Assembly: GCF_003011925.2 (NCBI RefSeq)
Contig: NZ_PXXU01000015.1
Span: 1 to 64,000 of the forward strand
DNA from: Nitrosomonas supralitoralis
GTDB lineage: Bacteria > Pseudomonadota > Gammaproteobacteria > Burkholderiales > Nitrosomonadaceae
DNA: 64,000 bases
Direction: 5' to 3'
This document shows, in pieces, positions 26,067-36,541 of the stretch. Position 1 is the stretch's first letter, and each line of letters begins with the position of its first letter. Under the pieces are notes generated by a model. The model was not told the DNA's origin. It made no database searches and saw nothing but the letters and a program-made list of their open reading frames with translations. A program made the translations under genes and the position numbers.

Positions 26067-27946
26067 TCATTGACCGCAAATCCGCGCTTCAAATGTACCA
26101 GGAGCAACGAGATTGCAGCCGGTGTCACTCCGGATATCCGCGACGCTTGACCCATGGTCTCCGGTTTGTGTTGATTCAGTTTTTGCTGCACTTCGTTTGA
26201 TAATCCTTTCACAGTGCAATAATCAATACTCTTCGGCAGCAAAGTATTTTCATATTGCGCCTGACGAGAGATTTCTTCCTGTTGACGCTGGATATAACCT
26301 TGGTACTTGGCTTGAATCTCGACTTGCTCAGCCACTTGCGCTTTTACCACTGGTTCACCCGCACCAGGCAAGGTCATCAATGAGGTATAGGTAACATCCG
26401 GGCGTTTGAGTAATTCAGTGAAGGTATATTCGCGCTCGATGCTTTTGCCAAGCACACGAATGGCATCTTGCTCCGGCAATGTACCCGGCAACACACGAAT
26501 CGAATTGAGTCGTTGTTGTTCTTTTTCAATCGCTTCCTTTTTCGCGCTAAATGCCTTCCAGCGTTGATCGTCGATCAAGCCAAGCTTTCTGCCGGTTTCA
26601 GTCAGACGCAGGTCGGCATTGTCTTCGCGTAATTGCAGACGATATTCGGCACGACTGGTAAACATCCGATATGGCTCGGTCACGCCGGAAGTCACCAGAT
26701 CGTCGACCAGCACACCTAGATACGCATCATTACGCTGCGGTAGCCAGGCATCACGCTCCTGAATTTTCAGCGCAGCATTAACCCCGGCCAGTAACCCTTG
26801 CGCTGCCGCTTCCTCATATCCCGTCGTGCCGTTGATCTGCCCGGCAAAAAACAGATTCTCGATCGTTTTGGTTTCGAGCGAACGCTTCAAATTACGTGGA
26901 TCGAAATAATCGTATTCAATCGCATACCCCGGTCGTGTGATATGTGCATTTTCTAAACCAGCAATCGAATGAATCAATTTAACTTGCACATCAAACGACA
27001 AGCTGGTTGAAATTCCGTTAGGGTAGACTTCATGCGTACCCAGACCTTCCGGCTCAAGGAAAATCTGATGTGATTCGCGCGCGGAAAAACGCACGACTTT
27101 ATCCTCGATCGACGGACAGTAACGCGGCCCGACACCCTCAATTTTCCCGGAAAACAGTGGCGAATCGACCAGACCACCGCGGATAATATCGTGCGTCACT
27201 TCATTGGTATGAGTGATCCAACAGGAAATCTGTCGCGGATGCTGAATGTCGGTGTCAATCAACGAGAACGAAGGTGTCGGCTGATCGCCCGGCTGCTCCA
27301 GCAGCTTGACATAATCCATTGTGCGACCGTCGATGCGCGGTGGAGTTCCGGTCTTTAGCCGTCCTGCCGGAAACTCCATTTCGCGCAATCGCTGTGCCAA
27401 TGTGATCGACGGTGGATCGCCTGCGCGGCCTGCCTTGAAATGAGTTTTGCCGATATGCGCCAGCCCGGCGAGGAATGTACCCACCGTCAGGATCACCGCA
27501 CGCGCATGGATTTTAATCTGAAGCTGCGTAACCACGCCGATCACACGATCCTGTTCGAGGATCAAATCATCCACCGCCTGTTGCATCACCCGTAAATTCG
27601 GTTGATTCTCAACCCGACTGCGGATCGCCTGACGATATAGCACTCGATCCGCTTGCGCGCGCGTTGCCCTGACCGCAGGGCCTTTACTCGAATTGAGTAT
27701 ACGAAACTGAATTCCCGCTTCGTCCGCCGCCACGCCCATCACACCACCCAAGGCATCAATTTCCTTGACCAAATGACTTTTACCGATGCCCCCAATCGAA
27801 GGATTGCACGACATCTGACCGATCGTCTCAATATTATGCGTCAGCAACAACGTTTGGCAGCCCATCCGCGCCGCTGCCAATGCAGCTTCCGTTCCGGCAT
27901 GCCCGCCACCCACAACGATAATGTCAAATTCCGCGTGATTGTTCAT
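26063..27946 (-). CDS. mnmG: tRNA uridine-34 modification enzyme MnmG (GidA)
   Basis: 627 aa. With MnmE it installs carboxymethylaminomethyl on the wobble uridine of certain tRNAs using FAD. It shows the N-terminal dinucleotide fold [18 protein letters not shown] (residues 12-29), the family motif [24 protein letters not shown] and [14 protein letters not shown]. The length is normal. It is the first gene of the mnmG-rsmG(-parA-parB) group, with parS 47 bases upstream of its ATG. Confidence 0.97.
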   Translation of the reverse strand: MNNHAEFDIIVVGGGHAGTEAALAAARMGCQTLLLTHNIETIGQMSCNPSIGGIGKSHLVKEIDALGGVMGVAADEAGIQFRILNSSKGPAVRATRAQADRVLYRQAIRSRVENQPNLRVMQQAVDDLILEQDRVIGVVTQLQIKIHARAVILTVGTFLAGLAHIGKTHFKAGRAGDPPSITLAQRLREMEFPAGRLKTGTPPRIDGRTMDYVKLLEQPGDQPTPSFSLIDTDIQHPRQISCWITHTNEVTHDIIRGGLVDSPLFSGKIEGVGPRYCPSIEDKVVRFSARESHQIFLEPEGLGTHEVYPNGISTSLSFDVQVKLIHSIAGLENAHITRPGYAIEYDYFDPRNLKRSLETKTIENLFFAGQINGTTGYEEAAAQGLLAGVNAALKIQERDAWLPQRNDAYLGVLVDDLVTSGVTEPYRMFTSRAEYRLQLREDNADLRLTETGRKLGLIDDQRWKAFSAKKEAIEKEQQRLNSIRVLPGTLPEQDAIRVLGKSIEREYTFTELLKRPDVTYTSLMTLPGAGEPVVKAQVAEQVEIQAKYQGYIQRQQEEISRQAQYENTLLPKSIDYCTVKGLSNEVQQKLNQHKPETMGQASRISGVTPAAISLLLVHLKRGFAVNE

Positions 27947-27992
27947 GATGTTAAGCTATCGATAGTCCTGATGAAACAAGAAGGTTTTTAAT

Positions 27993-28018
27993 AGAAAGGT
28001 TTCACGTGAAACCTTTCT
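27993..28018. promoter_or_regulatory. parS: parS centromere site
   Basis: A 26-bp perfect palindrome whose central 16 bases, GGTTTCACGTGAAACC, match the bacterial parS consensus (TGTTTCACGTGAAACA) at all but the outermost base of each half. It lies between mnmG and the decayed genes, close to parA and parB. Confidence 0.9.
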
Positions 28019-28101
28019 TGCATTGTAAGCTAAAAGACGTGATTATAGGTAGAGTGGAATTATCAAAGCAAGCTAATATTTAAGATAAAAAATAAGCTCT
28101 C

Positions 28102-28471
28102 TTAATTTAGACTCAACCCAAGAATTTTATGTGTCAAACGTTGTAGCCTGCTTGGGCGGAATATATGTGCTATTTGTATAGTCGCATTTGCAAATTTTTC
28201 AAAACCGGCGTCCCTTATTGCGCGCTCCCTGAAGCAATTTAGCCTTCACTTTGAGTTTATCATTAAGTCTTTGTAATTATGCATCTTTATCCAGCATAAT
28301 TTGCTGAATTTCTGCTACTTCAATTTTTGCATCAGCAAGAGCTGATATAAGTTCAGCCAATTTAAGCTTTGACTCAGCTTTTTAAGGTAACATCACTTTC
28401 TCTGTGAGCTTTGAAATTTCAGTAGCTGTTTTCACGCTACTCAATACGGTGGAGATGGCTGTCAGGTTTAT
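28102..28471 (-). pseudogene. Decayed coding remnants upstream of parS
   Basis: Minus-strand translation from 28471 to 28199 gives LTAISTVLSSVKTATEI, then KLKLAELISALADAKIEVAE and later QRLNDKLKVKAKLL, interrupted by at least two in-frame stops. The expected start ATG now reads ATA. This resembles a widespread coiled-coil hypothetical protein (LSAIS..LSSIKTA...LKLAELISALADAKIEIAE) often found in mobile or phage-associated settings. A second fragment (28102 to about 28210) reads FEKFANATIQIAHIFRPSRL in another frame and is unrecognised. No intact gene lies between mnmG and 28633. Confidence 0.5.
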
Positions 28472-28632
28472 ACAACCACCATATGAAAAACATCTAAAAT
28501 AATAACATGTTAGCATTGCTTATATAAATTAATTCTTAAATTCTTAATCCGTGAGTTTGACATCAACACAAAATCCATGTGATTCTGATCATTATTATAT
28601 ATACTATAAAAGTTTCTGTCTTCAATGTGGAA

Positions 28633-30060
28633 ATGAAACACTGGATTTGCAAATTATCAATCCTACCCATCCTATTTCTCACCGCTTGCGCGATGGGGCC
28701 AGACTTTATTCGCCCACAAGTGGATACCGCCGAGAAGTTTCGGTTGTCAGAGATGGAGGCCGAATCGATCGCCAATTTACAATGGTGGGAATTGCTGCAG
28801 GATGAAACGCTGCAGCAATTGATTCGGCAAGCTTTGCAGGAGAACAAGGATCTCAAGCGTGCCATTGCTAGTGTCGAAGAGTTTGAAGCGCGCTCACGTA
28901 TTGCGTTTATGGATTTTGTGCCTAATATGGATATCACTGGTAATGCGCCAGCGTTTGGCACACTCGGTGGGTTCCTGCGTCCAGGTTTTGCGACTCCATT
29001 CAATTATTTCGGACAGACCACTTTAAACTGGGAATTGGATATCTGGGGCAGGATTCGCCGTTCCAATGAGGCTGCCCGCGCTGAATTGATGGCGCGTGAG
29101 GAAAATCGCCGTGCAATTATTCTAACGCTCATCAGTGCAGTGGCACAATCCTATTTCGATCTGTTGCAATTTGACATCCAGATGGAGATTGCGCATCGTG
29201 CCTTGTCTTCATGGGAAGAGTCGGTCGCTATTTCCCGCGCGCAGCTGCAAGGTGGCATTATTTCACGTCTGGATCTGGATCAGTTCGAGGCGGAACGTGC
29301 AAATGCAGCCTCAAGGGTAGCTGAACTTGAGCGAAGAATGGTTCAAAAAGAAAATGAGCTCAGCGTTCTGCTGGGAAAAAACCCTATATCGATAGCGCGA
29401 GGCCGACTTCTGACAGAGCAGGTGATTCCGCCTGAGGTACCCGCGGGATTACCTTCCGAATTATTGCAACGGCGCCCGGATATTCTTCAAGCCGAGCAAT
29501 CTTTGGCAGCAGCCACTGCCAGAATCGGCGTGGCTAAAGCAGCGCGTTTTCCCAAACTTTCCATTACAGGTTTTCTTGGCGTAGCCAGTCCGGCTTTGTC
29601 CAACCTGCTGCTTTCCGGTAGCGAGTTTGGCGTGGGTGGACTTGGCTTAGCAGGTCCATTGCTCAATGCGCAAAGCTTGGGTTTTGAGCAGCGCGCCGCC
29701 GAAGCGCAGGCAAAGCAAGCGTTAGCGCAATACGAGCAAACGATCCTGATTGCGTTCAAAGAAGTTGAAGATGCACTGGTGGCCATTCGCACCGTCAACG
29801 AGCAAATCAAAGCACAGCAACAGCAAGTCGAAGCATTGCACTCTGCTTTGCATGTGGCAGACCTGCGCTATCAGGGCGGCATTACAAGTTACGTCGATGT
29901 GTTGCTCGCCAAACGCACGCTGTTCGATGCCGAGTTTTCCCTGAGTGCGACGCAACGCCTTCATCTGGTATCCATTATTCAGCTATATAATGCATTGGGT
30001 GGCGGATGGTCACCGGAAAGCGATAGCGATCATGATATAAATAAAGTAAAGCTACACTGA
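28633..30060 (+). CDS. Outer-membrane efflux lipoprotein (OprM/NodT family)
   Basis: 475 aa from MKHWICKLSILPILFLTACAMGP; this start gives a proper lipoprotein signal with lipobox LTAC, unlike the longer ORF from 28579. Two OEP domains contain DGG-like repeats (ALQENKDLKRAIASVEEFEARSRIAF; LRYQGGITSYVDVLLAKRTLFDAEF) typical of TolC-like channels. It is the first gene of a tripartite RND pump; the adaptor starts 29 bases downstream. Confidence 0.9.
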   Translation: MKHWICKLSILPILFLTACAMGPDFIRPQVDTAEKFRLSEMEAESIANLQWWELLQDETLQQLIRQALQENKDLKRAIASVEEFEARSRIAFMDFVPNMDITGNAPAFGTLGGFLRPGFATPFNYFGQTTLNWELDIWGRIRRSNEAARAELMAREENRRAIILTLISAVAQSYFDLLQFDIQMEIAHRALSSWEESVAISRAQLQGGIISRLDLDQFEAERANAASRVAELERRMVQKENELSVLLGKNPISIARGRLLTEQVIPPEVPAGLPSELLQRRPDILQAEQSLAAATARIGVAKAARFPKLSITGFLGVASPALSNLLLSGSEFGVGGLGLAGPLLNAQSLGFEQRAAEAQAKQALAQYEQTILIAFKEVEDALVAIRTVNEQIKAQQQQVEALHSALHVADLRYQGGITSYVDVLLAKRTLFDAEFSLSATQRLHLVSIIQLYNALGGGWSPESDSDHDINKVKLH

Positions 30061-30089
30061 GTTCGCTTGCATCAGCACAGAGGAAAAAC

Positions 30090-31283
30090 ATGAATAAAAT
30101 TTTTTTGAGCATCGGCTTGTGCGTGATTTTTCTGACCGGCTGCGCTGAAAACCTGCCTGAGGATTCTTCCGCACCGGCTCCGCAAGTTGAAATAATCACC
30201 GTAACAACGAAAACGATTCAGGATGAACCTGAGTTCATCGGACAAACAGAAGCTTTTCGTCCTGTCGAGATTCGTTCGCAAGTCAGCGGAATTATCAAAA
30301 AGGTCTTTTTTACCGAAGGTCGCAATATCAAAAAAGGGGACCAGCTATACCTCATTGATCCAGTGCCATTTAGAGCCATTTATCTCAGCAGCAAAGCCAA
30401 GGTGGCTCAGGCTCAAGCCCGGCTCGATCTGGCTAAGCAGGATTTGGCGCGCGTGCTTCCGTTGCTTGAGCAACAAGCGGTCAGTAAAAAAAATGTAGAT
30501 GATGCGCAAGTAGAAGTACGGGCAGCTAAAGCGGCATTGGAATCGGCACAAAGTGATCTGATCAAGGCCAAATTTGATCTGGATAATACACTCATTACAG
30601 CGCCGGTAAACGGTCGCATTGGTCGCAGCCATTTTTATGAAGGAAGATTGATTTCCGCTCAGGAAGCGCTGCTTGCGACAATCGATCAACTTGATCCGAT
30701 GTATGTCAATGTTAGTGTTCCTGAAAGTTATCTTCTGCGCCGCCGCCGTGAACTCGCTGAGCATAAGGTGGAGCGACCGGATATTTTTCAGTTACGCGGC
30801 GTGATGACTTTTATGGATGGCAGCGTGTATCCGCAGGAGGGCGTGCTTGATTTTGCAGATGTTGCTTTGCGGCCTGAAACGGGCACGTTGCAAGGACGAT
30901 TTGTATTCCCAAATCCCGAAGGCGCGTTTGCCCCGGGGCAATCCTATTTTTATCCCGGCCAGTTCGTCAAAGTTCGCATTAAAGGCTATATCCGCACCGA
31001 TGCCATCCTGATCCCGCAACGCGCTGTTCAGCAGGGACCCAGCGGTTCGTTTGTCTATGTCGTTGACATTGAAGATAAAGCGGAGCTTAGAGCGATTAAA
31101 GCCAGCATGTGGCGCGGAAAAGAATGGCTGATCGAGGAGGGTTTACGTCCAGGAGAGCGGGTGGTGGTGGAAGGTTTTTTTCGGATTCTCCCAGGCGCGA
31201 AAGTCGATCCTGTGCCTCATAAAAAAGAAACTACTACCTCAAAACACAGCTCCGAGAAACTCAATCTACTGAGTACGCCATGA
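30090..31283 (+). CDS. RND efflux periplasmic adaptor (MexE/AcrA type)
   Basis: A 397-aa membrane-fusion lipoprotein: signal with lipobox LTGC (Cys19), lipoyl halves (VEIRSQVSGIIKKVFFTEGRNIKKGDQLYLID; NTLITAPVNGRIGRSHFYEGRLI), an alpha-hairpin (about 95-150) and a beta-barrel with FAPGQSYFYPGQFVKVRI. GAGG precedes ATG 30090. The last bases overlap the pump gene by 4 (ATGA). It couples the inner pump to the outer channel; drug or organic-compound export is likely. Confidence 0.92.
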   Translation: MNKIFLSIGLCVIFLTGCAENLPEDSSAPAPQVEIITVTTKTIQDEPEFIGQTEAFRPVEIRSQVSGIIKKVFFTEGRNIKKGDQLYLIDPVPFRAIYLSSKAKVAQAQARLDLAKQDLARVLPLLEQQAVSKKNVDDAQVEVRAAKAALESAQSDLIKAKFDLDNTLITAPVNGRIGRSHFYEGRLISAQEALLATIDQLDPMYVNVSVPESYLLRRRRELAEHKVERPDIFQLRGVMTFMDGSVYPQEGVLDFADVALRPETGTLQGRFVFPNPEGAFAPGQSYFYPGQFVKVRIKGYIRTDAILIPQRAVQQGPSGSFVYVVDIEDKAELRAIKASMWRGKEWLIEEGLRPGERVVVEGFFRILPGAKVDPVPHKKETTTSKHSSEKLNLLSTP

Positions 31284-34200
31284 ACTCTCATTTCTTCATT
31301 GACCGACCTATTTTTGCATCGGTTTTGTCCATTATCATTGTTGTCATCGGCCTAGTTGCCCTGCAGAAATTGCCTATTGCGCAGTTTCCACAGATCACTC
31401 CACCTATGGTGCAGATCGATGCGGATTATCCGGGCGCCAGCGCGGAAGTCGTGGCGGAAGCGGTGGCGCGCCCGATTGAAGTGCAGCTTCCTGGGATTGA
31501 TAATCTTTTATATTATGAATCAACCAGTACGAACGACGGGCATATGACTATGAAGCTCACGTTCGAGATCGGAACCGACATCGACATTGCACAGGTACAG
31601 ACGCAGAATCGACAGCGTCTGGCCGAACCGCAACTGCCCGATGAGGTTGTTCGACAAGGTATCACCGTCAAAAAAACATCACCTGATTTATTGGCAGTGA
31701 TTGCTTTGAGTTCAACGGATCCCAAGCATGACACCGTTTTTCTATCGAACTATGCGTTGCTACGTATTCTGGATAGCGTCAAACGGCTCCCGGGTGTCGG
31801 CGATGCAATTATTTTTGGCGGACAGAATTATTCCATGCGGCTAATTCTCGACCCCGTCCGTATGGCGCAACTTAATATTACACCAACCGAAATTGCGGCG
31901 GTTGTGCGGGAGCAGAATCGCGATTTTCCGGCCGGCAGGATAGGGCGCGAGCCAACGCCCAAAGGTACGGAATTAACTATTCCGGTTATTACCCGTGGCC
32001 GCATGAGTGAAGTCAGCGAATTTGAAGACATGATTATTCGCGCCTACCCGGACGGCGCAATGGTGCGGATGCGCGATGTTGCGCGCGTAGAGCTGGGCGC
32101 ACAATCCTATGATCTGCAAGGGCGATGGAATGGAAAACCCAACACCTTTTTACTGACCTTTCTGGCACCCGGTGCAAATGCGCTCGACACCGTTCGGCGG
32201 GTTCGTGAAGAAATGGACAAACTCGCCGACGGCTTCCCAGCCGGGGTGTCTTATGATATCCCTTACGACACGACGAGATTCATAGAGGTTTCTATCAGAG
32301 AAGTGGTCAAGACGCTTGCCGAAGCCATGATATTAGTGATTCTGGTTGTTTTTTTCTTTTTGCAGAGTTGGCGTGCAACGTTGATTCCAGCGATCGCAGT
32401 TCCAATTTCGCTGATCGGAACGCTTGCCGGCATGGATGCCTTGGGATTCTCGATCAATACGCTGACGCTTTTCGGTATGGTTCTGACCATTGGTATCGTT
32501 GTCGACGATGCCATTGTGGTGGTGGAGAATGTTGAACGACATATGGCGCAAGGTGGTCTCTCACCTCGTGACGCAGCAAAAAAAGCCATGAGCGAGGTAA
32601 CAGGGCCGGTAATCGCAATTGTGCTGGTGCTGGCTGCCGTGTTTGTACCCGTGGCGTTCCTGGGTGGAATTACTGGCGAATTGTATAAGCAGTTTGCCAT
32701 CACCATTGCGCTCTCTGTGGCTATATCCGGGTTTGTGGCGCTGACTCTCAGTCCTGCGTTATGCGCCTTAGTGCTCAAGCCAAGTCATGGCACCCCCGGA
32801 CGATTCTGGCAAACATTCAACCGCTTTTTCGATTGGGCACAGACAGGTTACGTCGGGACAGTCAACGTGGTGATTAAACGATCGGTGATTGCGCTTGCCA
32901 TTTTTGCGATACTAATAGTAACTATTGTGGGCTTGTTCAAAACGATCCCCGGGAGTTTTCTGCCGGAAGAAGATCAGGGATATTTTATTACGGTGGTGCA
33001 ATTGCCGGAAGGCGCCTCGATGACACGCACCATTGAGGTGTTAGAGAAAATCGAAGGCTATTTTCAAGAGATTCCTGCCGTTCATTCAACCGACACTTTG
33101 GCTGGTCAGAATTTTGTTTTCGGTACTCGCGGAACGAACCAGGCGACGATGTTTATTCCGTTACATCACTGGGACGAGCGCAAGCGTGCCGACCAACAGG
33201 TACCCGGCCTGATTGCCGCAGCTTATCAGGAATTTGCCAAAATTCCGGAAGCTTTGGTGCTGGCTTTTAATGCCCCTTCGATTAGCGGATTGGGTTCCAC
33301 CGGCGGTTTTTCAGCGCAACTCCAAGATCCTGCTGGAGGCGATTTCGCTGAATTTGCCGCAGTGGCGCAGGAATTTACCGCCAAGGCCACCGAACACCCG
33401 GCTATTGCGGTGGCCAGCACCAATTTTCGCATCAGTGCGCCACGACTGTTTGCCACGGTAGACCGGGAACGTGCTAAAGCATTGGGCGTTCCGATTTCGG
33501 AAGTATTCGATACCATGCAGGCTTATTTTGGTAATTTGTATGTCAATGATTTTGTAAAATTTGGCCGCATCTACCGGGTACAAACTGAAGCATTGCCCGA
33601 ATATCGCTCGAACCCGGATGATATCAGCAAGATTTATGTACGCGCCCGGACGGGAGATACACATACGATGATTCCGTTGGATTCGGTGGTAACCACTGAA
33701 TTTAATAGTGGCCCAGATCCCGTGACGCATTTCAATGGATTCAATTCTGCGCTCATACTGGGCGGTGCGGCACCCGGTTATAGCTCGGGGGAAGCGCTTG
33801 AAGCATTGCAACAAGTTGCCGATGAAATTTTGACTCCCAAAGGCTATTCGATTGATTGGAGTGGAATATCGTTACAAGAACGTAAGGCGAGCGGACAATC
33901 GACTTACGTGTTCGCTTTTGCCTTGCTGATGGTATTTCTGGTGCTTGCCGCATTGTACGAAAGCTGGTCTATTCCGTTTGCTGTTATTTTAGCCATCCCT
34001 TTTGGAATCCTGGGTGCGCTTCTGGCAATCTGGACACGGGATCTGACCAATGACATTTATTTCCAGATCGGATTAGTTACATTGATCGGATTAGCTGCCA
34101 AAAATGCCATTTTAATTGTTGAATTCGCTAACCAACGCCATGCAGGCGGGATGTCATTGACCGAAGCAGCACTTGAAGCGGCACGGCTTCGCTTTCGCCC

Positions 34201-34480
34201 TATCATCATGACGTCGATGGCATTCATTCTAGGTGTGCTGCCACTGGTTATCGCATCCGGCGCAGGTGCAGCCAGCCGTCATTCAATTGGCACCGGCGTA
34301 TTCGGTGGTATGCTGGCAGCCACGTTCCTGGCGATCTTTTTCGTGCCGCTGTTTTTTGTCATGATCGGCAAGTTTACGCATCGTGGCCAACCGCCAATGA
34401 ATGCAATCGAGCCGCAAGAAGCAATTGCTATAGCGCCACCGCAAGATGATCAAGCTGGAATCGATGAAGGTAAACAGTGA
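31280..34480 (+). CDS. Hydrophobic/amphiphilic RND efflux permease (HAE1, AcrB/MexF type)
   Basis: 1066 aa, the usual HAE1 length. It begins NSHFFIDRPIFASVLSIIIVVIGLVAL, a standard AcrB-like start, and contains the TM4 motif GIVVDDAIVVVENVERHM with the paired Asp proton-relay residues. Twelve membrane helices surround two periplasmic porter and funnel domains. It is the drug-export counterpart of the metal pump at 6758-9874. No linked TetR, MarR or LysR regulator is visible, so control is unknown. Confidence 0.95.
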   Translation: MNSHFFIDRPIFASVLSIIIVVIGLVALQKLPIAQFPQITPPMVQIDADYPGASAEVVAEAVARPIEVQLPGIDNLLYYESTSTNDGHMTMKLTFEIGTDIDIAQVQTQNRQRLAEPQLPDEVVRQGITVKKTSPDLLAVIALSSTDPKHDTVFLSNYALLRILDSVKRLPGVGDAIIFGGQNYSMRLILDPVRMAQLNITPTEIAAVVREQNRDFPAGRIGREPTPKGTELTIPVITRGRMSEVSEFEDMIIRAYPDGAMVRMRDVARVELGAQSYDLQGRWNGKPNTFLLTFLAPGANALDTVRRVREEMDKLADGFPAGVSYDIPYDTTRFIEVSIREVVKTLAEAMILVILVVFFFLQSWRATLIPAIAVPISLIGTLAGMDALGFSINTLTLFGMVLTIGIVVDDAIVVVENVERHMAQGGLSPRDAAKKAMSEVTGPVIAIVLVLAAVFVPVAFLGGITGELYKQFAITIALSVAISGFVALTLSPALCALVLKPSHGTPGRFWQTFNRFFDWAQTGYVGTVNVVIKRSVIALAIFAILIVTIVGLFKTIPGSFLPEEDQGYFITVVQLPEGASMTRTIEVLEKIEGYFQEIPAVHSTDTLAGQNFVFGTRGTNQATMFIPLHHWDERKRADQQVPGLIAAAYQEFAKIPEALVLAFNAPSISGLGSTGGFSAQLQDPAGGDFAEFAAVAQEFTAKATEHPAIAVASTNFRISAPRLFATVDRERAKALGVPISEVFDTMQAYFGNLYVNDFVKFGRIYRVQTEALPEYRSNPDDISKIYVRARTGDTHTMIPLDSVVTTEFNSGPDPVTHFNGFNSALILGGAAPGYSSGEALEALQQVADEILTPKGYSIDWSGISLQERKASGQSTYVFAFALLMVFLVLAALYESWSIPFAVILAIPFGILGALLAIWTRDLTNDIYFQIGLVTLIGLAAKNAILIVEFANQRHAGGMSLTEAALEAARLRFRPIIMTSMAFILGVLPLVIASGAGAASRHSIGTGVFGGMLAATFLAIFFVPLFFVMIGKFTHRGQPPMNAIEPQEAIAIAPPQDDQAGIDEGKQ

Positions 34481-34947
34481 TTAGAAATTTAGCGCGGCAT
34501 GGTTTCGCGCTTGTCTGCGGATTATTATTCGCCAGCCATGCGATTGCACAAGACAGCGCACAGCCACGCTTGCCGACAGTCGAATTGACAGCCGGCATGC
34601 ATGTAATTCAAGCTGAAGTTGCGCACACGCACGACCAGCAGAGCATTGGCTTAATGCACCGTCAGAAGATGGGGAGTAACGAAGGAATGCTATTCGTTTA
34701 CGAAGCACCACAAATACGCTGCTATTGGATGCGTAATACGCTAATACCACTCACCATTGCGTTTATCGGCGATGATGGCACCATCATCAATCTGCGCGAC
34801 ATGCAACCGCGCAGCGAACGCACGCACTGTTCGAGTAAGCCGGTACGTTATGCGCTGGAAATGAACCAAAGCTGGTTCAAAGCGCGTGGACTGAAACCTG
34901 GCTTCAAGTTGCGCGGAATTCCACTCCCTCCGGCAACTGTACCGTAA
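34477..34947 (+). CDS. DUF192 family exported protein
   Basis: 156 aa from a GTG at 34477 that overlaps the pump stop by 4 bases. It has a signal peptide (GFALVCGLLFASHAIAQD) and a complete DUF192 domain (VIQAEVAHTHDQQSIGLMHRQKMGSNEGMLFVYE and CYWMRNTLIPLTIAFIGDDGTI). Its function is unknown; position makes it the last gene of the efflux operon. Confidence 0.88.
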   Translation: MIRNLARHGFALVCGLLFASHAIAQDSAQPRLPTVELTAGMHVIQAEVAHTHDQQSIGLMHRQKMGSNEGMLFVYEAPQIRCYWMRNTLIPLTIAFIGDDGTIINLRDMQPRSERTHCSSKPVRYALEMNQSWFKARGLKPGFKLRGIPLPPATVP

Positions 34948-34992
34948 GTGTATCTGCAACTCCTTGATTACTGTCCTACCGAATAGAGCGTG

Positions 34993-36330
34993 CTAACGTC
35001 CTCGCCCTCCAGCTGCACGGCGAGGTTCATCGAAACGATGCCGGGTTGATGGTGCAAAACCAGCGCTCACAGGTTTTTTAGTCGCAGGTTTCCTGCTTGC
35101 GGAATTTTTTTGCGGATTGCGTGCAGGCTTTGCACCACGTGGCTCTCCGCCACGGCCATTTTTAATTGGCTCAGCCTTAATACTAGGATCCGGCTCAAAT
35201 CCGGTAATCATCTGGCTGCGCAATTCGTTCTTGATTAATTTTTCGATTGCCGTGAGCAGCTTTGTTTCATCAACACACACCAGCGATACGGCATCCCCTT
35301 CTGCACCAGCGCGCCCTGTCCGGCCAATGCGGTGAACATAGTCTTCAGGAACCTGAGGCAATTCAAAGTTTACGACGTGAGGCAATTCACTGATATCAAT
35401 GCCGCGTGCCGCTATATCGGTTGCAACCAAGACTTGCAGGTTACCCGACTTAAATTTGGCCAAAGCCTGCGTGCGCGCCGTCTGGCTTTTGTTGCCATGG
35501 ATTGCCAGTGATGGAATACCGCTCGCGGTCAGAAATTCTGCCAGTTTATTGGCTCCGTGTTTGGTACGGGTAAATACCAGCACCTGCGACCAGCGATGTT
35601 GCTTGATCAGGTGTGCCAAGAGATCTCGTTTGCGTTCACGATCTACCGGATGCACCACATGCGTAACCTTATCCGCAATCGCATTACGGCGCGCTGCTTC
35701 GATCAATGCTGGCTGATTGAGCAAGTTATCTGCCAGCGCGCGGATTTCATCGGAAAAAGTCGCCGAGAATAATAAATTCTGTCGCTGCTTGGGCAACAAT
35801 GCGAGTATTTTTTTGATATCCCGGATAAAGCCCATATCGAGCATGCGATCAGCTTCATCCAGCACAAGAATCTCAATCTGAGACAGGCTCAATGTATTTT
35901 GCTGCACATGATCCAGCAAGCGTCCCGGTGTAGCAACCAGAATGTCCACGCGGCTTTTCAAGCGGGTAATTTGCGGATTAATATTCACACCGCCAATCAT
36001 CATCATTGAACTTAACTTTAAATATTTACCATAATCACGCACACTTTCTTCCACCTGCGCCGCAAGTTCTCGCGTCGGCACCAAAATAAGTGCACGTATC
36101 GGTGGGCGTCCGCTGGACGGCCCTTTGACGCTTTTGTCAGAAAGACGATGCAGAATCGGCAAAGTAAAACCGGCCGTTTTGCCAGTGCCGGTTTGCGCTC
36201 CAGCCAGCAAATCGCCGCCCGTCAGGACAGCTGGTATTGCTTGTGCTTGAATGGGTGTAGGTGCGGTATATCCGCGTTCAGTAACAGCACGAATAATTTC
36301 ATCGGACAAGCCGAAAGTAGCGAAAGACAT
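34993..36330 (-). CDS. rhlE: DEAD-box RNA helicase RhlE-like
   Basis: 445-aa ATP-dependent RNA helicase. Motifs in order are the Q motif region ([14 protein letters not shown]), [13 protein letters not shown] (I), PTRELA (Ia), [17 protein letters not shown] (II), SATFSDE (III), [11 protein letters not shown] and [14 protein letters not shown] (VI). The C-terminal tail (about 370-445) is basic and Gly/Arg/Lys/Pro-rich, ending GGRGR, for RNA contact. It probably acts in rRNA maturation or RNA turnover, often in the cold. It is convergent with the DUF192 gene. Confidence 0.93.
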   Translation of the reverse strand: MSFATFGLSDEIIRAVTERGYTAPTPIQAQAIPAVLTGGDLLAGAQTGTGKTAGFTLPILHRLSDKSVKGPSSGRPPIRALILVPTRELAAQVEESVRDYGKYLKLSSMMMIGGVNINPQITRLKSRVDILVATPGRLLDHVQQNTLSLSQIEILVLDEADRMLDMGFIRDIKKILALLPKQRQNLLFSATFSDEIRALADNLLNQPALIEAARRNAIADKVTHVVHPVDRERKRDLLAHLIKQHRWSQVLVFTRTKHGANKLAEFLTASGIPSLAIHGNKSQTARTQALAKFKSGNLQVLVATDIAARGIDISELPHVVNFELPQVPEDYVHRIGRTGRAGAEGDAVSLVCVDETKLLTAIEKLIKNELRSQMITGFEPDPSIKAEPIKNGRGGEPRGAKPARNPQKNSASRKPATKKPVSAGFAPSTRHRFDEPRRAAGGRGR

Positions 36331-36541
36331 AAAACTCCAAGGAGGGTTAACGGTTTGTCATCCCGGATTGGGTATGACTATCAAGGTAAAGGGATGAAGG
36401 ATACTGCCATAAATCCAAATCTTGTAGCGAGTATAATATGAATTGGTCACAGAATCTCAACAATCATCAACTAAATTCTAATTTTTCCATGGTTTTATAT
36501 TGTTATTTTACTACTTGGCTTATCTTGCCATCGCTATCGCC

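Noticed and set aside
27947-28632. Replication origin (oriC) in the mnmG upstream spacer
   Set aside because: I could not find a cluster of DnaA boxes (TTATCCACA); only parS is convincing, and dnaA is not in the window.
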